Numbered from the stretch's first letter, positions 26,460 to 37,100 are shown. The stretch: DNA of 64,000 nucleotides from JBFWWP01 sp050246115 (GCA_050246115.1 JBFWWP010000005.1:124001-188000), one strand, 5' to 3'. Notes: generated from the sequence alone by a model not told the origin. A program made the numbers and translations.

Positions 26460-28316
26460 GTGGTTCGCAGTCTGCTCTCGGCCGTGGTCGGGCTCATCGC
26501 GTCGTTCCTGCCGATCGCTTCGACCTTCGCGGTGGAACCGCTCACCTACCGCGTTCGACTTCCCGGGTCGGGCCATCACGCAGAAGTCGAGCTTCGGGTG
26601 CCTACCGAGGGTGCGCGGCAGATCGAGTTGATGATGGCGGTGTGGACACCGGGCTCGTACCTCGTACGCGAGTACTCACGTCACGTCGAAGGAGTCACGG
26701 CGTCCAGTTCCTCGGGGGAACCACTCGCCGTCGTGAAGTCGAGGAAGAACCGCTGGCGGGTCGAGTGTGGCGACGACCGCGAGATCACGGTCCGATACCG
26801 AGTCTACTGCCGGGAGATGTCGGTGCGCACCAATTGGGTCGAAGGAGACTTCGCGTTCCTGAACGGTGCGGCAACGTTCCTGACCACGCCCGACATCCCC
26901 CGAGAACACCGGGTCACGTTGGAGCTACCGGCAACGTGGAACACCTGCGCTACCGCGCTCGACCCGCACGGTACGAAGCCGCACAGCTACCTCGCTCCCA
27001 GTTTCGACATCCTGGTGGACAGCCCGATCGTCGCCGGCAACCCGAAGATCGAGACGTTCTGGGTTACCGACCGCGAGCATCGCCTGGTCAATCTGGGTGA
27101 TGTTGAGCTGTGGGACACCGCGAAGGCGGCGCTGGACGTCAAACAGATCGTCGAGGTGCAGCAGGAGTTCTGGGGCAGTCTCCCTTACCCTCGTTACGAC
27201 TTCCTCAATCTGATTCTCGAGTCGGGCGGTGGACTGGAACACGCGAATTGCTGTCTCCTCCTCACCAGTCGTTGGTCGTTTCGTGACCCGGAGCGTTATC
27301 GCGACTGGCTGGGCCTCGTCAGCCACGAGCTCTTTCATGCTTGGAACGTGAAGCGCCTCCGGCCCGTGGAACTCGGTCCGTTCGACTACGAAACCGAGAA
27401 TCACACGAACTGCCTGTGGATCGTCGAGGGGCTGACCTCGTACTACGACGACCTGCTCCTGGCACGCGGCGGACTCTTGACGGAGAAGCAGTACCTCGAG
27501 CGCCTCGGCAAGGCCATTGCCACCTTGCAGGACACCCCAGGTCGCCTGGTTCATGCGCTCGAATCCACGTCCTACGATGCATGGATCAAGTACTACCGAA
27601 GCGACGAGAACTCCGTGAACTCGACGGTGAGCTACTACATCAAGGGGGCGGTGGTCGGGTTCCTGCTGGACGCGCGCATCCGCGAGGCCACGAATGGCGA
27701 GCGCTCGCTGGATGACGTGATGCGACGCGCGTACGAACTCTACTCGGGCGAGCGCGGTTACACCGCCGACGAATTCCGCGAGCTGTGCGGGCAAGTGGCC
27801 GGCGTGGATCTATCGGCGTGGTTCCAAGTCGCGGTAGCGTCGACCTCCGAGTTGGACTACGCGCCGGCGCTCGCGCACTTGGGCTTGCGCTTCAAGCCCG
27901 CGTCGCCAGTGGCCGGAGCCACCGGCACCGACGACTCGTCCAGCACGGCCACGGCCGAAGCCGACACCGGGTCCAAGAAGGAGCCCGAAGCATGGGTCGG
28001 GCTCGATACGAAGTCGAGCGAGGGGCGGTTGCTCGTCACCCGAGTGCGGCGCGGGACCCCCGCGTTCGACGCGGGAGTCCACGTGGACGACGAGATCCTC
28101 GCGATCGACGGCTACCGGGTCGTGGACTGGACCGCCCTGCGCAAGCAATTCCGTGCGGGAGATCATGCGACCCTGCTGGTGGCACGCCGCGGTCGGCTCC
28201 GCGAGATCGCGATCTCCTTTGCACGCACGCCGACCAAGCTTTGGCAGCTGGAGATCGACCCCGACGCGCCGGCTCCAGCAGTCGCGCGTCGGAGTCAATG
28301 GTTGTCTCGACCTTAG
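26460..28316 (+). CDS. M61-family aminopeptidase with PDZ domain
   Basis: 618 residues. The start is taken at GTG 26460, preceded by GAGAAAGGGG, because it opens a signal peptide (RSLLSAVVGLIASFLPIASTFA). The N-terminal beta domain (TYRVRLPGSGHHAEVELRVP...VWTPGSYLVREYSRHV) is that of M61 glycyl aminopeptidases. The catalytic zinc site is SHELFHAWNVKRLRP (HExxH), with the downstream ENHTNCLWIVEGLTSYYDDL supplying the third ligand and the YYxD motif. A PDZ domain near residues 505-600 (RLLVTRVRRGTPAFDAGVHV) closes the protein. It acts as a periplasmic metallopeptidase on peptide N-termini (family knowledge). The stop codon TAG shares its G with the first base of a repeat element. Confidence 0.93.
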   Translation: MVRSLLSAVVGLIASFLPIASTFAVEPLTYRVRLPGSGHHAEVELRVPTEGARQIELMMAVWTPGSYLVREYSRHVEGVTASSSSGEPLAVVKSRKNRWRVECGDDREITVRYRVYCREMSVRTNWVEGDFAFLNGAATFLTTPDIPREHRVTLELPATWNTCATALDPHGTKPHSYLAPSFDILVDSPIVAGNPKIETFWVTDREHRLVNLGDVELWDTAKAALDVKQIVEVQQEFWGSLPYPRYDFLNLILESGGGLEHANCCLLLTSRWSFRDPERYRDWLGLVSHELFHAWNVKRLRPVELGPFDYETENHTNCLWIVEGLTSYYDDLLLARGGLLTEKQYLERLGKAIATLQDTPGRLVHALESTSYDAWIKYYRSDENSVNSTVSYYIKGAVVGFLLDARIREATNGERSLDDVMRRAYELYSGERGYTADEFRELCGQVAGVDLSAWFQVAVASTSELDYAPALAHLGLRFKPASPVAGATGTDDSSSTATAEADTGSKKEPEAWVGLDTKSSEGRLLVTRVRRGTPAFDAGVHVDDEILAIDGYRVVDWTALRKQFRAGDHATLLVARRGRLREIAISFARTPTKLWQLEIDPDAPAPAVARRSQWLSRP

Positions 28317-28494
28317 GAGTCGCCCAAGAATAGCTTCACCCTCTTGCTCGTCGCTTCGGGCCATCTTCGACCGATCCGAAAACCTCGAAATCCTCACCGG
28401 AACTAAGGCTACGCCTCCGGTTCCGAGCTTTCCGGATCGGCCGAATCCGACCCAAATCGACGGCAAGATGTCGAAGTTATTCTTGGGCGACTCC
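28316..28494. repeat. Inverted-repeat (MITE-like) element, copy 2
   Basis: A 179-bp element with the same inverted ends as 7965-8093 but in the opposite orientation: its left arm (CACCCTCTTGCTCGTCGCTT) equals the right arm of copy 1, and its right arm carries the CATCTTGCCGTCGATTTGGG sequence of copy 1. It is about 50 bp longer in the centre, with an extra inner inverted repeat (GGAAC...GTTCC). TTA occurs directly at both outer edges, possibly a target duplication. It begins at the last base of the M61 stop codon. Confidence 0.8.
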
Positions 28495-28497
28495 TTA

Positions 28498-28520
28498 GGA
28501 GTCGCCCAAGAATGACTTCC
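28498..28520. repeat. Isolated end of the same inverted-repeat element
   Basis: GGAGTCGCCCAAGAATGACT, the left terminal repeat of the family, follows copy 2 after only TTA, making a head-to-head junction CTCCTTAGGAG. Beyond about 28520 the sequence no longer matches, so this is a remnant of a third copy. Confidence 0.7.
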
Positions 28521-28647
28521 CCTTCTGCGAGAATGCGTCCCGCGGCCGGCGCGCGCCACGCTTGCTGCGGGACGAGACTTGCTGCGGGCAGAGATCGGGT
28601 ACGGAAAGCGGCTCCCGTACCCCGCACCCGCGTTCGGGGCCCATGGG

Positions 28648-30786
28648 TCAGTTGCGCCAGACGTTCGACCCCACTTCGAGGTCTTCCTCATCGAGCGACA
28701 CGAACCCGGGATAGCCAGGCCCTCCTACGAGCACCTCGAGGTCGAGGCCACGAGGAGTGGTCAAGTCGCCGTCCGGGAACGACTCGGGGTCGAATCGAAC
28801 CTGGAGGCGATAGCGCCCGACCGATCCTTTGAGGTTGTCCCCAACGTTCAGCGTCCGGACCAGACTACCGGCGAACTCGATGAGCGTCGTATCCACGAGC
28901 GGCTGCGGCAGGGTCAAGGTGTACTCCTTGCCCGGCTTCTCTTCGTCGACGCCGATCGCTGGATCCGCCACCACCATGCCGTCCGCGTCGACCGTGACCA
29001 ACGGTACGCCGTCGAAGGCAATCGTGAACGGCGCACTGATCTGGCGTGGCTTCAGCTTCAGGCTGAGGATGGTCTCCGAACTCGTGATGATCTGGGAGCG
29101 CAACTCGACCGGGAATCCGGACTCCTTGAAGAGATAGCGCGCGCCCGACCAGTTGACGTCGAAGCGGGTCACTCCGCTCGTTGCGTCGGCGTCGAGGAAA
29201 CGCCAGCGCTGTCCACTCGGCCCCTCAGCGGTGAAGGCCGTCGACGCTACCGAGAGCAGCGACTGCCCACCCAGGTCGAGAGTCGCCGCGATGATTGGGG
29301 TCAACTCCGAGTAATCGACGCCAAACGGCAGCCCCAGCTCTCCTCGCAATTCGACGCGGCCTGGGTTGAATCGCACGACCGCCTTTTCCGCGTCGAACGA
29401 GACCAACTCGGCAGGGTCGAGAGCCAGCGACTTCGACAACTCGTCGAACGCACCCGACGGGTCGGTGACGCGCAGGGTCACCGTGTAGACCCCGTAGTCC
29501 AAATCCGCCTCGACGACCGCGCAGGTGGCGGCAGCGCCGACACAAGAAAACACCGTAGTGGCCCCGCTCGTCACGGCCCACGCGTACTCGAGTTCGGCCC
29601 CTTCGGGGTCGGACGAACCCGTGCCGTCCAGGCGAACGCGGGCTTGATTTCCGATGGACGTGAGTTGCTCGCAAACACCGATCGCGACGGGCGGCTCGTT
29701 GGGTGGAACCGCGGCGCGGAAGCCCCCGCACAGCGCTACGGCGTTGATCGCGGAGAGAGCGTTGACGGGATCGACGACCCCGGGAATCGTGTTCAGCAGC
29801 GCGGCGGAAGTCGTGTCGAACTGGTAGAGCACATTGCTCTGCGAGCGCGCGCTGCCAATCCAAAGGGTCGACGCCGTGGCGTCGAGCGCAACGCTCTGCC
29901 AGTTCTGAGGATCCGCGACATCGTAGGTCGCCACCTGCAGGTAAGCGCCCAGGCCACCGTTCGCCGCCGGATCGAAGGCATAGCGGCGAATCTGACTCGG
30001 ATTCGAGGCGCTGATCTCAGCTCCCCCGGACACCAGAAAGGTGCGGCGCCCGGCGATCACCTCGGGCAGAAGACGCACGGTGAAGGGGTTGGGGCCGGCA
30101 CCACTGGACACGAGCGTCTGGGTGGGGCTGGAGGTCACGAACAACTTGCGGCGGTAGACCCCGCCCAACTGCTCGATGGTATAGGTCGCAGCCAGATCGC
30201 CATCGGCATCGACCTCGACATCGAACCCCCGGATCCCGAACCCGGAGAGCGTAGCGAGCGACGTAGTCGTCACCAATGCCCCGGTGCTGTCGAACGCATG
30301 GATCGGACCGATCGTCCCGACGCGGCTGGCATTCGCGATGAGCGGCGACACACCGTCCGCATCGAACGACAGCGCGGCCGCCTCGGTGATTGCAGGTCCC
30401 GATGGAGGGACGACCGTCGCGTGGTCGATCGTGGTGATGACCGTCGCGCCGGAACCGCCGTCGAAGGCAATCTTCAGGGTGCGATTGGCGATCTGCGACG
30501 TGATCCACAAGTAGCCGTCGGCGTCGAAACTCGCGTCGCGCGGGCTTCCTACGACGTTCGTGATCTGGGCCTTCTGCACATACGCGTTGACCAGCGGATC
30601 CGAGTCGAACGCGTAGACTCGAACCGTACCCGTGTTCAGCACCGCGGCGACGTCCCCCGGCGCCCAGGGCACTTGGGCATGCGCTTTGGTGGCTGACCCT
30701 CCGAAGCCGACGATGATCGAAAGCAGCAGCGGACACGACACCGAACGAGCCCACCCGGTGCCGAACTGAGGACGTACCGCGACCAT
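28648..30786 (-). CDS. Secreted propeller-like protein with PKD-type module
   Basis: 712 residues with a signal peptide (VSCPLLLSIIVGFGGSATKAHA-Q) behind GAGAGGAG. The first ~350 residues repeat the NHL/PQQ-like pattern of a beta-propeller (VRVYAFDSDPLVNAYVQKAQ, RDASFDADGYLWITSQIANR, QSVALDATASTLWIGSARSQ). A PKD/Ig-type module follows near 365-450 (RVRLDGTGSSDPEGAELEYA, YGVYTVTLRVTDPSGAFDEL). The C-terminal part has beta-strand character and ends SLDEEDLEVGSNVWRN, without a dockerin-like tail. I do not recognise a specific family. It converges on the M61 peptidase gene with the repeat elements between them. Confidence 0.8.
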   Translation of the reverse strand: MVAVRPQFGTGWARSVSCPLLLSIIVGFGGSATKAHAQVPWAPGDVAAVLNTGTVRVYAFDSDPLVNAYVQKAQITNVVGSPRDASFDADGYLWITSQIANRTLKIAFDGGSGATVITTIDHATVVPPSGPAITEAAALSFDADGVSPLIANASRVGTIGPIHAFDSTGALVTTTSLATLSGFGIRGFDVEVDADGDLAATYTIEQLGGVYRRKLFVTSSPTQTLVSSGAGPNPFTVRLLPEVIAGRRTFLVSGGAEISASNPSQIRRYAFDPAANGGLGAYLQVATYDVADPQNWQSVALDATASTLWIGSARSQSNVLYQFDTTSAALLNTIPGVVDPVNALSAINAVALCGGFRAAVPPNEPPVAIGVCEQLTSIGNQARVRLDGTGSSDPEGAELEYAWAVTSGATTVFSCVGAAATCAVVEADLDYGVYTVTLRVTDPSGAFDELSKSLALDPAELVSFDAEKAVVRFNPGRVELRGELGLPFGVDYSELTPIIAATLDLGGQSLLSVASTAFTAEGPSGQRWRFLDADATSGVTRFDVNWSGARYLFKESGFPVELRSQIITSSETILSLKLKPRQISAPFTIAFDGVPLVTVDADGMVVADPAIGVDEEKPGKEYTLTLPQPLVDTTLIEFAGSLVRTLNVGDNLKGSVGRYRLQVRFDPESFPDGDLTTPRGLDLEVLVGGPGYPGFVSLDEEDLEVGSNVWRN

Positions 30787-31185
30787 GAAAGAGACTCCTC
30801 TCTTTGGAGCGAGACCAGACTGTTCGCGGAATCGCGGCGGGCGGCAACGAAGCGACAGTGTTGAGTAGAGAACCCAAAGCGAACGAAACTGCGTTCCTGA
30901 ACCGTAGCTTCAGACAGCAACTTCAGACAGCAACTTCAGACAGAAACTTCAGACAGACCACCTCAGGCGGGCTTCGCCTCAGGTGTGTTGGCGGGTGATC
31001 GAGAGTAAATCCCAGAGGCGCAGGTCTGGCAATCAAAATCTTGGACAATCGCGGCTCACCGTGGTCGAGAGCAGCAACGTGATCGAGGCGACGCTTGCAA
31101 ACCCTGCCGCCGGGCAACACCATCGGGTGCGCAGTCCTGGGGTCCGTCGCGCGCACGTTCGAGAGACAAGAGACAAAGGCCTCCG
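30787..31185. other. Intergenic region with small repeats
   Basis: 399 bp between divergent genes, no gene seen. It holds four 13-nt tandem repeats (separate entry) followed by an imperfect inverted repeat, CCTCAGGCG/CGCCTCAGG, at 30961-30983. Confidence 0.5.
30907..30958. repeat. Four tandem 13-nt repeats
   Basis: The unit ACTTCAGACAGCA occurs four times in a row (first unit begins G instead of A; last two vary at the final bases). It lies about 120 bp upstream of the minus-strand secreted protein gene and about 230 bp upstream of the plus-strand Cys-rich gene. Confidence 0.75.
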
Positions 31186-32013
31186 ATGGCAGCGACCCCG
31201 TCACCACGAGTCAGCCCACCACGACCGGGCGAACGCCTGCGGTGCGCAATCTGCGCCGTGGTCCTCACACGCGACCAAGAGGTCCGGGGGCAAGTGTGTT
31301 CGCGGCCGGAGTGTCACCGCGAGCGCGCAACCCAAGTGGTTGCGGATCGTGCCCGCCGTGAGCAAGCCCTCCGTGCGCGCGGACGGGCGATCGCCGACGA
31401 GCTCGGGCTCGACGCCCCCGAAGCGCGAGCGATCGCTTTGACGCCGTCGAACGACCGTCGTCTGACCACCAACTCGCGCCGCCGCGTCGGTTCGTTCCGC
31501 GATCACCTGACGCGCAAGATTTCGGAGGCGTTTGCGGATCGCGACGCCAACCCACCCCCGCGTTATCCGCCGAGCGGACTCTCCGAGAGGGACGAAAGCC
31601 TGCTGGGCATCGCCTGCGCCACGTGCCGCGGACACTGCTGCAGCCAAGGGGGCACGCACGCCTTCGTTGGGGCGGGGACCATTCTGCGCTATCTCGCGCA
31701 ACGACCCGCGGCTCGGGCGCGTGAGGTGCTCGCGGACTACCTGAGCCGCATCCCCGCGCGTTCGTACCGCGGATCGTGCGTGTATCACGCCGAAGGCGGG
31801 TGCGCCCTCCCGCGCGAGATGCGGTCGAGCACCTGCAACAACTACCTTTGCCGGGGGCTGTGGGACTTCCAGACGGAACTCACCCGGCTGAACACGCGCT
31901 CGGGGCTGGCGCTGGCGGTGGATGGCGAGCACGTGCTGCGGTCGGGCACGATCGACGAGTTGCCCGCGAAGGCCCGGTCCGAAGAAGGGCCCGAGTCCGG
32001 GACGAAGCCGTGA
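31186..32013 (+). CDS. Cysteine-rich putative metal-binding protein
   Basis: 275 residues, no signal peptide, probably cytoplasmic. Cysteine clusters are CAICAVVLTRDQEVRGQVCS near the N-terminus (a C-x2-C...C zinc-ribbon-like start with a nearby RPECHRERA), CATCRGHCC (C-x2-C-x3-CC) in the middle, and CVYHAEGGCALP plus STCNNYLC later. The CxxCxxxCC with a following Cys cluster recalls the YkgJ-type zinc/iron-chelating proteins; that assignment is tentative. ATG 31186 is preceded by GAGACAAAGG. It is followed closely by the DUF4349-like lipoprotein gene on the same strand. Confidence 0.75.
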   Translation: MAATPSPRVSPPRPGERLRCAICAVVLTRDQEVRGQVCSRPECHRERATQVVADRARREQALRARGRAIADELGLDAPEARAIALTPSNDRRLTTNSRRRVGSFRDHLTRKISEAFADRDANPPPRYPPSGLSERDESLLGIACATCRGHCCSQGGTHAFVGAGTILRYLAQRPAARAREVLADYLSRIPARSYRGSCVYHAEGGCALPREMRSSTCNNYLCRGLWDFQTELTRLNTRSGLALAVDGEHVLRSGTIDELPAKARSEEGPESGTKP

Positions 32014-32044
32014 CGATCGTCGACGAAACTGCCGGCCAGAGACT

Positions 32045-33097
32045 GTGAACTCAGTTTGGAGGGAGGGCCTGTTGTCTGGGAACGGGAATCGCACCGCGGC
32101 AATCGAGTCGCTGGTGAGCTCGGGGCGGGCCTCGACGGCCCAGAGCGCAACGCCGCGTGCGCACGCGGACTCGTCGGTCGGGTCTAGTCGGGCGGGTGCG
32201 AGGCGCCCGCGCCTTCGACCCACGGCCGCCTGCATCGTGACGTGGTTCGCTTCGGCGTGGGTTTGCGCGCTCGGCGGCTGCGCAAGCCAGAGCCCGCGCG
32301 CCGAGACCTTCGCCATGCAGGACGTCGGGGACGGCGACGGCTTCGCCGATGCGAACGAGGCCTATGAACTTGCGAGCGGCGGCACCGGCCTCGTCGTCCA
32401 AGAGATCGCCGACCCGCAATTCGGGTTCGGCCGCTCGGGCCGCGCGGGCCAGGACGACGGTTCACACCGCTCGGCCCCCGCTCCAAGCGGCACCGCCCCG
32501 ACGGAGCCCTCGCCGCCGGGCTCCCCGCCGAACCCGTCGACACTGGCTGCACCCGCGGGCCGGTTGCTGATCTTCGAGGGGCGCTTCGCTCTGCTCGTGC
32601 CCAACGTTGCTGACGCCGTGGCGCGCTGTCAGCAAGCCGTCGAAGCGCACGGCGGCTATCTGCAGGCACGCAATGACGCCGCGTTGACGTTTCGTGTTCC
32701 GGCCGAACACTTCAAGACCGTCGTGAACGAGCTCGGCACCTTCGGTCTCGTCGTTGCCGAGTCGCTCGAAGCCCGCGACGTCACTCGGGAGTACCGCGAT
32801 CTGGATCTCCGCATTCACACTCTGACGAAGGCTCTCGAGCGACTGACGGCGCTGCTCGACCGGGCCGAGAAGGTCGAAGAGATCCTCGAGATCGAGCGTG
32901 AGGTTCGCCGGCTCACGGAAGAGATCGAGCGCCTGCGAGGCGAGCTTCGTTTCCTGCAGAGCCAGATTGCGTACTCGACACTGCATGTCCACTTCTCGTC
33001 GAACGCCCCCGCACCCCACCCCCTGCCGCGACGCAAGACATCGCGCTTCCCGTGGGTGAACGAAGTGGGCATCGAACAAACGCTGAGGAGGTTCTAG
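32045..33097 (+). CDS. DUF4349-like lipoprotein with coiled coil
   Basis: The body is a typical DUF4349 protein: an N-terminal region of small strands (LIFEGRFALLVPNVADAVAR, VEAHGGYLQARNDAALTFRV, VAESLEARDVTREYRDLDLR), then a charged coiled coil (EKVEEILEIEREVRRLTEEI) and a strand AYSTLHVHF. The lipobox CALGGC lies after a hydrophobic stretch, so it should be an outer- or inner-membrane lipoprotein. The usual C-terminal membrane helix of the family is absent; the protein ends EQTLRRF. The start is uncertain. GTG 32045 is offered here, but GTG 32114 or a site closer to the signal is also possible, since the stretch before the lipobox is unusually long. The next lipoprotein gene starts 2 bp after its stop. 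Confidence 0.8.
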   Translation: MNSVWREGLLSGNGNRTAAIESLVSSGRASTAQSATPRAHADSSVGSSRAGARRPRLRPTAACIVTWFASAWVCALGGCASQSPRAETFAMQDVGDGDGFADANEAYELASGGTGLVVQEIADPQFGFGRSGRAGQDDGSHRSAPAPSGTAPTEPSPPGSPPNPSTLAAPAGRLLIFEGRFALLVPNVADAVARCQQAVEAHGGYLQARNDAALTFRVPAEHFKTVVNELGTFGLVVAESLEARDVTREYRDLDLRIHTLTKALERLTALLDRAEKVEEILEIEREVRRLTEEIERLRGELRFLQSQIAYSTLHVHFSSNAPAPHPLPRRKTSRFPWVNEVGIEQTLRRF

Positions 33098-33098
33098 G

Positions 33099-33587
33099 AT
33101 GCCGCGTGGACGACGACGTGACATCGCCCTCGGGCTGACGACGTTCGGTCTGGCACTACTCTGCCTCGCGACGGGCTGCGTTTCGATGGATACGCCGTGT
33201 GGCTTCGTCGAACTTCCTGCATCGCGCAGCGAGTTCAAGGCCGTCACCCCGGACAACGCGCTGGTCTGGGTCCGTCGCTTCGAGGACGAAGCCGCCGGCG
33301 AAGCAGCGTTCTGGGTCGAGACCCTGAGGAACGAGTTCGTCGGGAACCGCGGCTACACCCTGCTGGCCGAGCAGGCAACAACGGCCGGGGCAAGGACCGG
33401 CACCGAGTTCCGGTTCGAAACGACCACCCTCGGCGAACCCTACCGTTACCTCGTCATGGTGTTCACGGAGCCCGATTGGGGCGGCACCGACATCTTGGTG
33501 CTCGAGTATACGGCGACAGCGAAGGTCTTCGATGAGCACGTCGACGATGTACGCAAGGCTGCCGAGACGCTGAGAACCCGCTGGTAG
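33099..33587 (+). CDS. Small lipoprotein of unknown function
   Basis: 162 residues with a textbook lipoprotein signal: basic MPRGRRRD, a hydrophobic core and lipobox LATGC. The mature part is mixed alpha/beta, with FRFETTTLGEPYRYLVMVFT and a final helix VDDVRKAAETLRTRW. I recognise no family. It begins 2 bp after the DUF4349-like lipoprotein, so the two are almost surely co-transcribed and may act together in the envelope. Confidence 0.8.
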   Translation: MPRGRRRDIALGLTTFGLALLCLATGCVSMDTPCGFVELPASRSEFKAVTPDNALVWVRRFEDEAAGEAAFWVETLRNEFVGNRGYTLLAEQATTAGARTGTEFRFETTTLGEPYRYLVMVFTEPDWGGTDILVLEYTATAKVFDEHVDDVRKAAETLRTRW

Positions 33588-33624
33588 CTCGCACCGGTCC
33601 CCGAACGCGGGCCGACGGGCACAC

Positions 33625-34143
33625 CTACTCGTTGCGTAGCTCGTTGATCTTCGCGTCGTCATAAAACGCGATGCCGTGCGCGGCGCCGGCACGCTGCTTG
33701 GCGATGGAGACAATCTGCCCCGTGTGCCAACTGAAGTGCTCGACCACGTGATAGATGGCGGCGACACGCGTGTCGTCGAATCCCTGGATCCGACACCGGG
33801 CCGTGAGATCACTGCCCTCGAGTCGACGCAGTACCTCGCCAGCCTCCAACACGGTGGCCCGCAGACGCGCGAACAGCTCGTCCTTGGGCGGCTGTTCCGT
33901 CGGCTCGAACTCCCGAGCCCGCGTTCGTACGTCCCGCTCGCCCCCGAGCCCCGAGATCACCCACTGCCGAACGTTGCCGGCGAGGTGAAGAAGCAGGTGT
34001 CCGACGCTGGGCACCCCTTTGTGCGGACGCCACCACACGTCCGCGTCACTGGCGACGCGGAGCGCCGCTTCGATGCGAGGCAGGTAGACCGCGGTCAGGT
34101 AGTTGCGGCTCGTCTGCAAGAACAGCACGTCGGTGGAAGTCAT
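33625..34143 (-). CDS. DinB/DUF1572-like protein
   Basis: 172 residues forming a four-helix DinB-type bundle. The putative metal-binding histidines are in VGHLLLHLAGNVRQW, YHVVEHFSWHTGQI and nearby. DinB-like proteins include thiol-dependent transferases and proteins of unknown role; no substrate can be named. ATG 34143 has GAGGAG upstream, so the much longer frame is not used. It lies 35 bp downstream of the giant carboxypeptidase-regulatory-like gene on the same strand and could be in its operon. Confidence 0.88.
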   Translation of the reverse strand: MTSTDVLFLQTSRNYLTAVYLPRIEAALRVASDADVWWRPHKGVPSVGHLLLHLAGNVRQWVISGLGGERDVRTRAREFEPTEQPPKDELFARLRATVLEAGEVLRRLEGSDLTARCRIQGFDDTRVAAIYHVVEHFSWHTGQIVSIAKQRAGAAHGIAFYDDAKINELRNE

Positions 34144-34178
34144 GAGGCACTCCTCGCGCACACACTCCGGGTCACCGC

Positions 34179-37100
34179 CTACGGCAAGGTCACGGCGACG
34201 GTCTCCCCCGCAACGATGGTGACGGTGCGGGTGACCGGCTGATCCCCCAACGTCACCGCGATTCGATAACTCCCGGGAGCCAATACCGCCTTCTTCACGC
34301 CGTCCGCGCCAGTACGCTGGGTACGCAGTGGCTCGGGCAGGGCGCTGCCCTCCAACGGTTCGATCTCGAACGGGGTGTTGGCGAGCGCGGTGCCGGTATC
34401 GCCGACGATGGTGATCACCGCGTGCCCTCCTTCGCGGAGCACAAGCTGGATTGGAGCCGTCGGGTCCTCGGGCACGCGAAACGACGCGGGTGCGATTCCG
34501 ACGCCGAGGACCAGCCCGTCGCGGGCCGCGGTCGGCCACGAGTAGCGTCCGTCCGCGCGTGCCGGCACCCACGTGAGTTCACCCGCTTCGGCGATGAAGA
34601 CCGACGGGGCCCGCGCCGAGACACCGGCTGGCAGCGTGAGATCGAGTTCCAGAAGCATTCCCTCCTGGAGGGTAACCAAGACCGGCCCGTCCGCCGGCAC
34701 GACGAACTGGCGACGCGACGCGCACAACCCGTCGGGGAGTTCATTGAGCTCGACCCGGTAGGTGCCATGGGCCAAGCGTGCGAACGTCGCCCGGCCGCCT
34801 GCGTCGGTCGTGAAGCCCGCTGGCGTGGGTCCACTGATCCACCCGGAGGCCGAAGCTACCGGGTCGCCGCCGCCGTCGACGAACTTCAAGTCCACCGACG
34901 TCGTCGCGAAAGCCACGGTCAGCGGACCCGTCGCTGGGATGTGTCGCTGCATTGGCTCGTGGACTGCAAAGAAGTCCGTTCCTCGATACCGCACTCTGTA
35001 CTCCCCGACGCCGCGAACCATGACCTCGAAGGTACCGGTCGCTTCGACATTCGCCGTGAAGTCGCCCGTTGAACCCGTCAGCGTGCATTCCCCTCCGCTG
35101 ACTGGCTGACCATTCTCGAGAATACGACCGACGACTGCGATCTCGGGCTCCACTTCGATCCGCAGTTCTCGCTCTTCCTCCGAGCGGAGTTCGACCGAGG
35201 TGCTAGCCAATTGCTGGCGCCCCCGTCGCACGTTGAGACTCCACACGCCTGGTGTCAGGTCGTTGATTCGCGCCACGCCAGTCGAGTCGGTGACATCACC
35301 CAAACTCGTGGTCCACGCGTCTGCCGCGTACAGCGCTACGTGGGCGCCCACGATCGGCATACCGTCATCGAGCACTCGCACGATCAGGACGGACGCAGGA
35401 ATCAGACGAATGCGAAGTTCACCGTCCTGGAGCTGACTCAGCGGATTCTCCACCCACCGCACCCCGTAGCCGCTCGCCCTCGCGATGATCACGGTGCCCT
35501 TCGCGATGGGGACTCCACACAAATAGTACCCCTCGGCATTGGTGCGCCCCTGCGCCGCTCGGAACCTCGGGTCGACTCGGGGGAGCGGCCCCGCAATCTC
35601 CACCGTGGCATTGGCGATCGGGTCGCCCGATGGGTTCTCGACTCGAATGGGCAGGGGCTCCTCCGGTGTCGGGCTGAGCTGCAAGTCGAGACGCGTCACT
35701 CGATTCGGCTCCAACTCGATGGTGTGCGACCCGAGATCCGCGTAGCCTGGAAAAGTCACCGAGATCGTTGCCGTTCCGGGCGTGAGACCAACGGAACGAT
35801 AGAGCCCGTTCCTCACGACGAGGTCGCGCCGGGTCTGACGCGTGCGTCCCCACGAGATGATCATGGTTCCAGCGAGGTGAACCGGTGTCTCGGAACTCAC
35901 GGAAACGCCGATCTCGAGGGTCGCCCCCGCGCGCAGAACGATGGTCGACGGCAGGTCGGCGAGGATCACAGGGCCCCAATCGACGGGCGGGAAGCCCGAC
36001 GCAGTCACCGAGCCGCAGAGATCTGTCTCAGGCAGACCGGTGACGCGGAACGCCCCCCGCGAGTCCGTGATCACGGATCGATCGCCAGCCACTCGAGCCC
36101 TGAACAAGTGGACCCTTGCCCCACTAACCGGGGCGCCCTGCTCATCCACGACGTTGCCCGAGTAGGTTCGGCCTTGCGCGAGCGTTACGCGGAGTCGCGA
36201 AGGCGGCTGGGCGTCGACCACGAGCTCCTGAATCGCGTCCACGTAGCCCTCGGCGCGCGCCGTTAGCTGATAATCGCCGGCGACCAGACCCAGTTCGAAG
36301 TGTCCCTCGGGTCCTGTGTTCACAGCCATCTCACGCGACCGAACACCGCCGTGCGAGTTGGCTCTCGCCGCAACGATCGCTCCCGCGATCGGCCACCCCT
36401 GGTCATCTACGACCTGGCCAGCCACCGAAGTGACGCCTCGAAGTTGGATCGGCGGCAAGACTCTCTGCTCGCCGGGCTCGAGCGCAGTGACCTCGACCCG
36501 GGCGGAGCCCTCCCGCGAGCGCACGTCGATGGTCCACGGGATGCCTGCGCGGGGCTGCAGGCCGAAACCGCCGGTCACGGTAGTGAACTCGACATCGCCG
36601 CCCCTCCACTCGCCTTGTCCGTTCGCTGCAGTCAGCAGGACCTCCGCGAGAACGGCCGGCGCTCCGGTCGACGTAACTACCTGTCCACTCAGCGAACACG
36701 CGGGTCGGAGCTGTACACGAACCGGCGCGTCGTCCTCGGACACCGCGCACTCACCAGAGTGACCGGCAAAGCCCACGGCACTGACGTTCAGCCGAACGGT
36801 GTCGCGCGCGAGGCCGCCGAGTCGAACCCGGCCGAAGTCATCGGTGCTTCCGACGTCGCCCGCGTGGACCACTCCGAGGGACGCCTCCCGCCTCTGCGTA
36901 GCCCGAACCCGGGCGGAGGGCACCGCGCGCTCAGCCGAATCCGTGACCTCGACGAGAAGTGTCAACCCGACAGCGAGGGTGTGTTCGCCGGTATCGTGCG
37001 CACCTGGGCCCGGCTCCCAACTCAGATCGATCGGCAAGTAGCCGGGTACACACAACGACAGCTGGGAGATCGTGGGGTCGAACGCCGTGCTCCGAAACCT

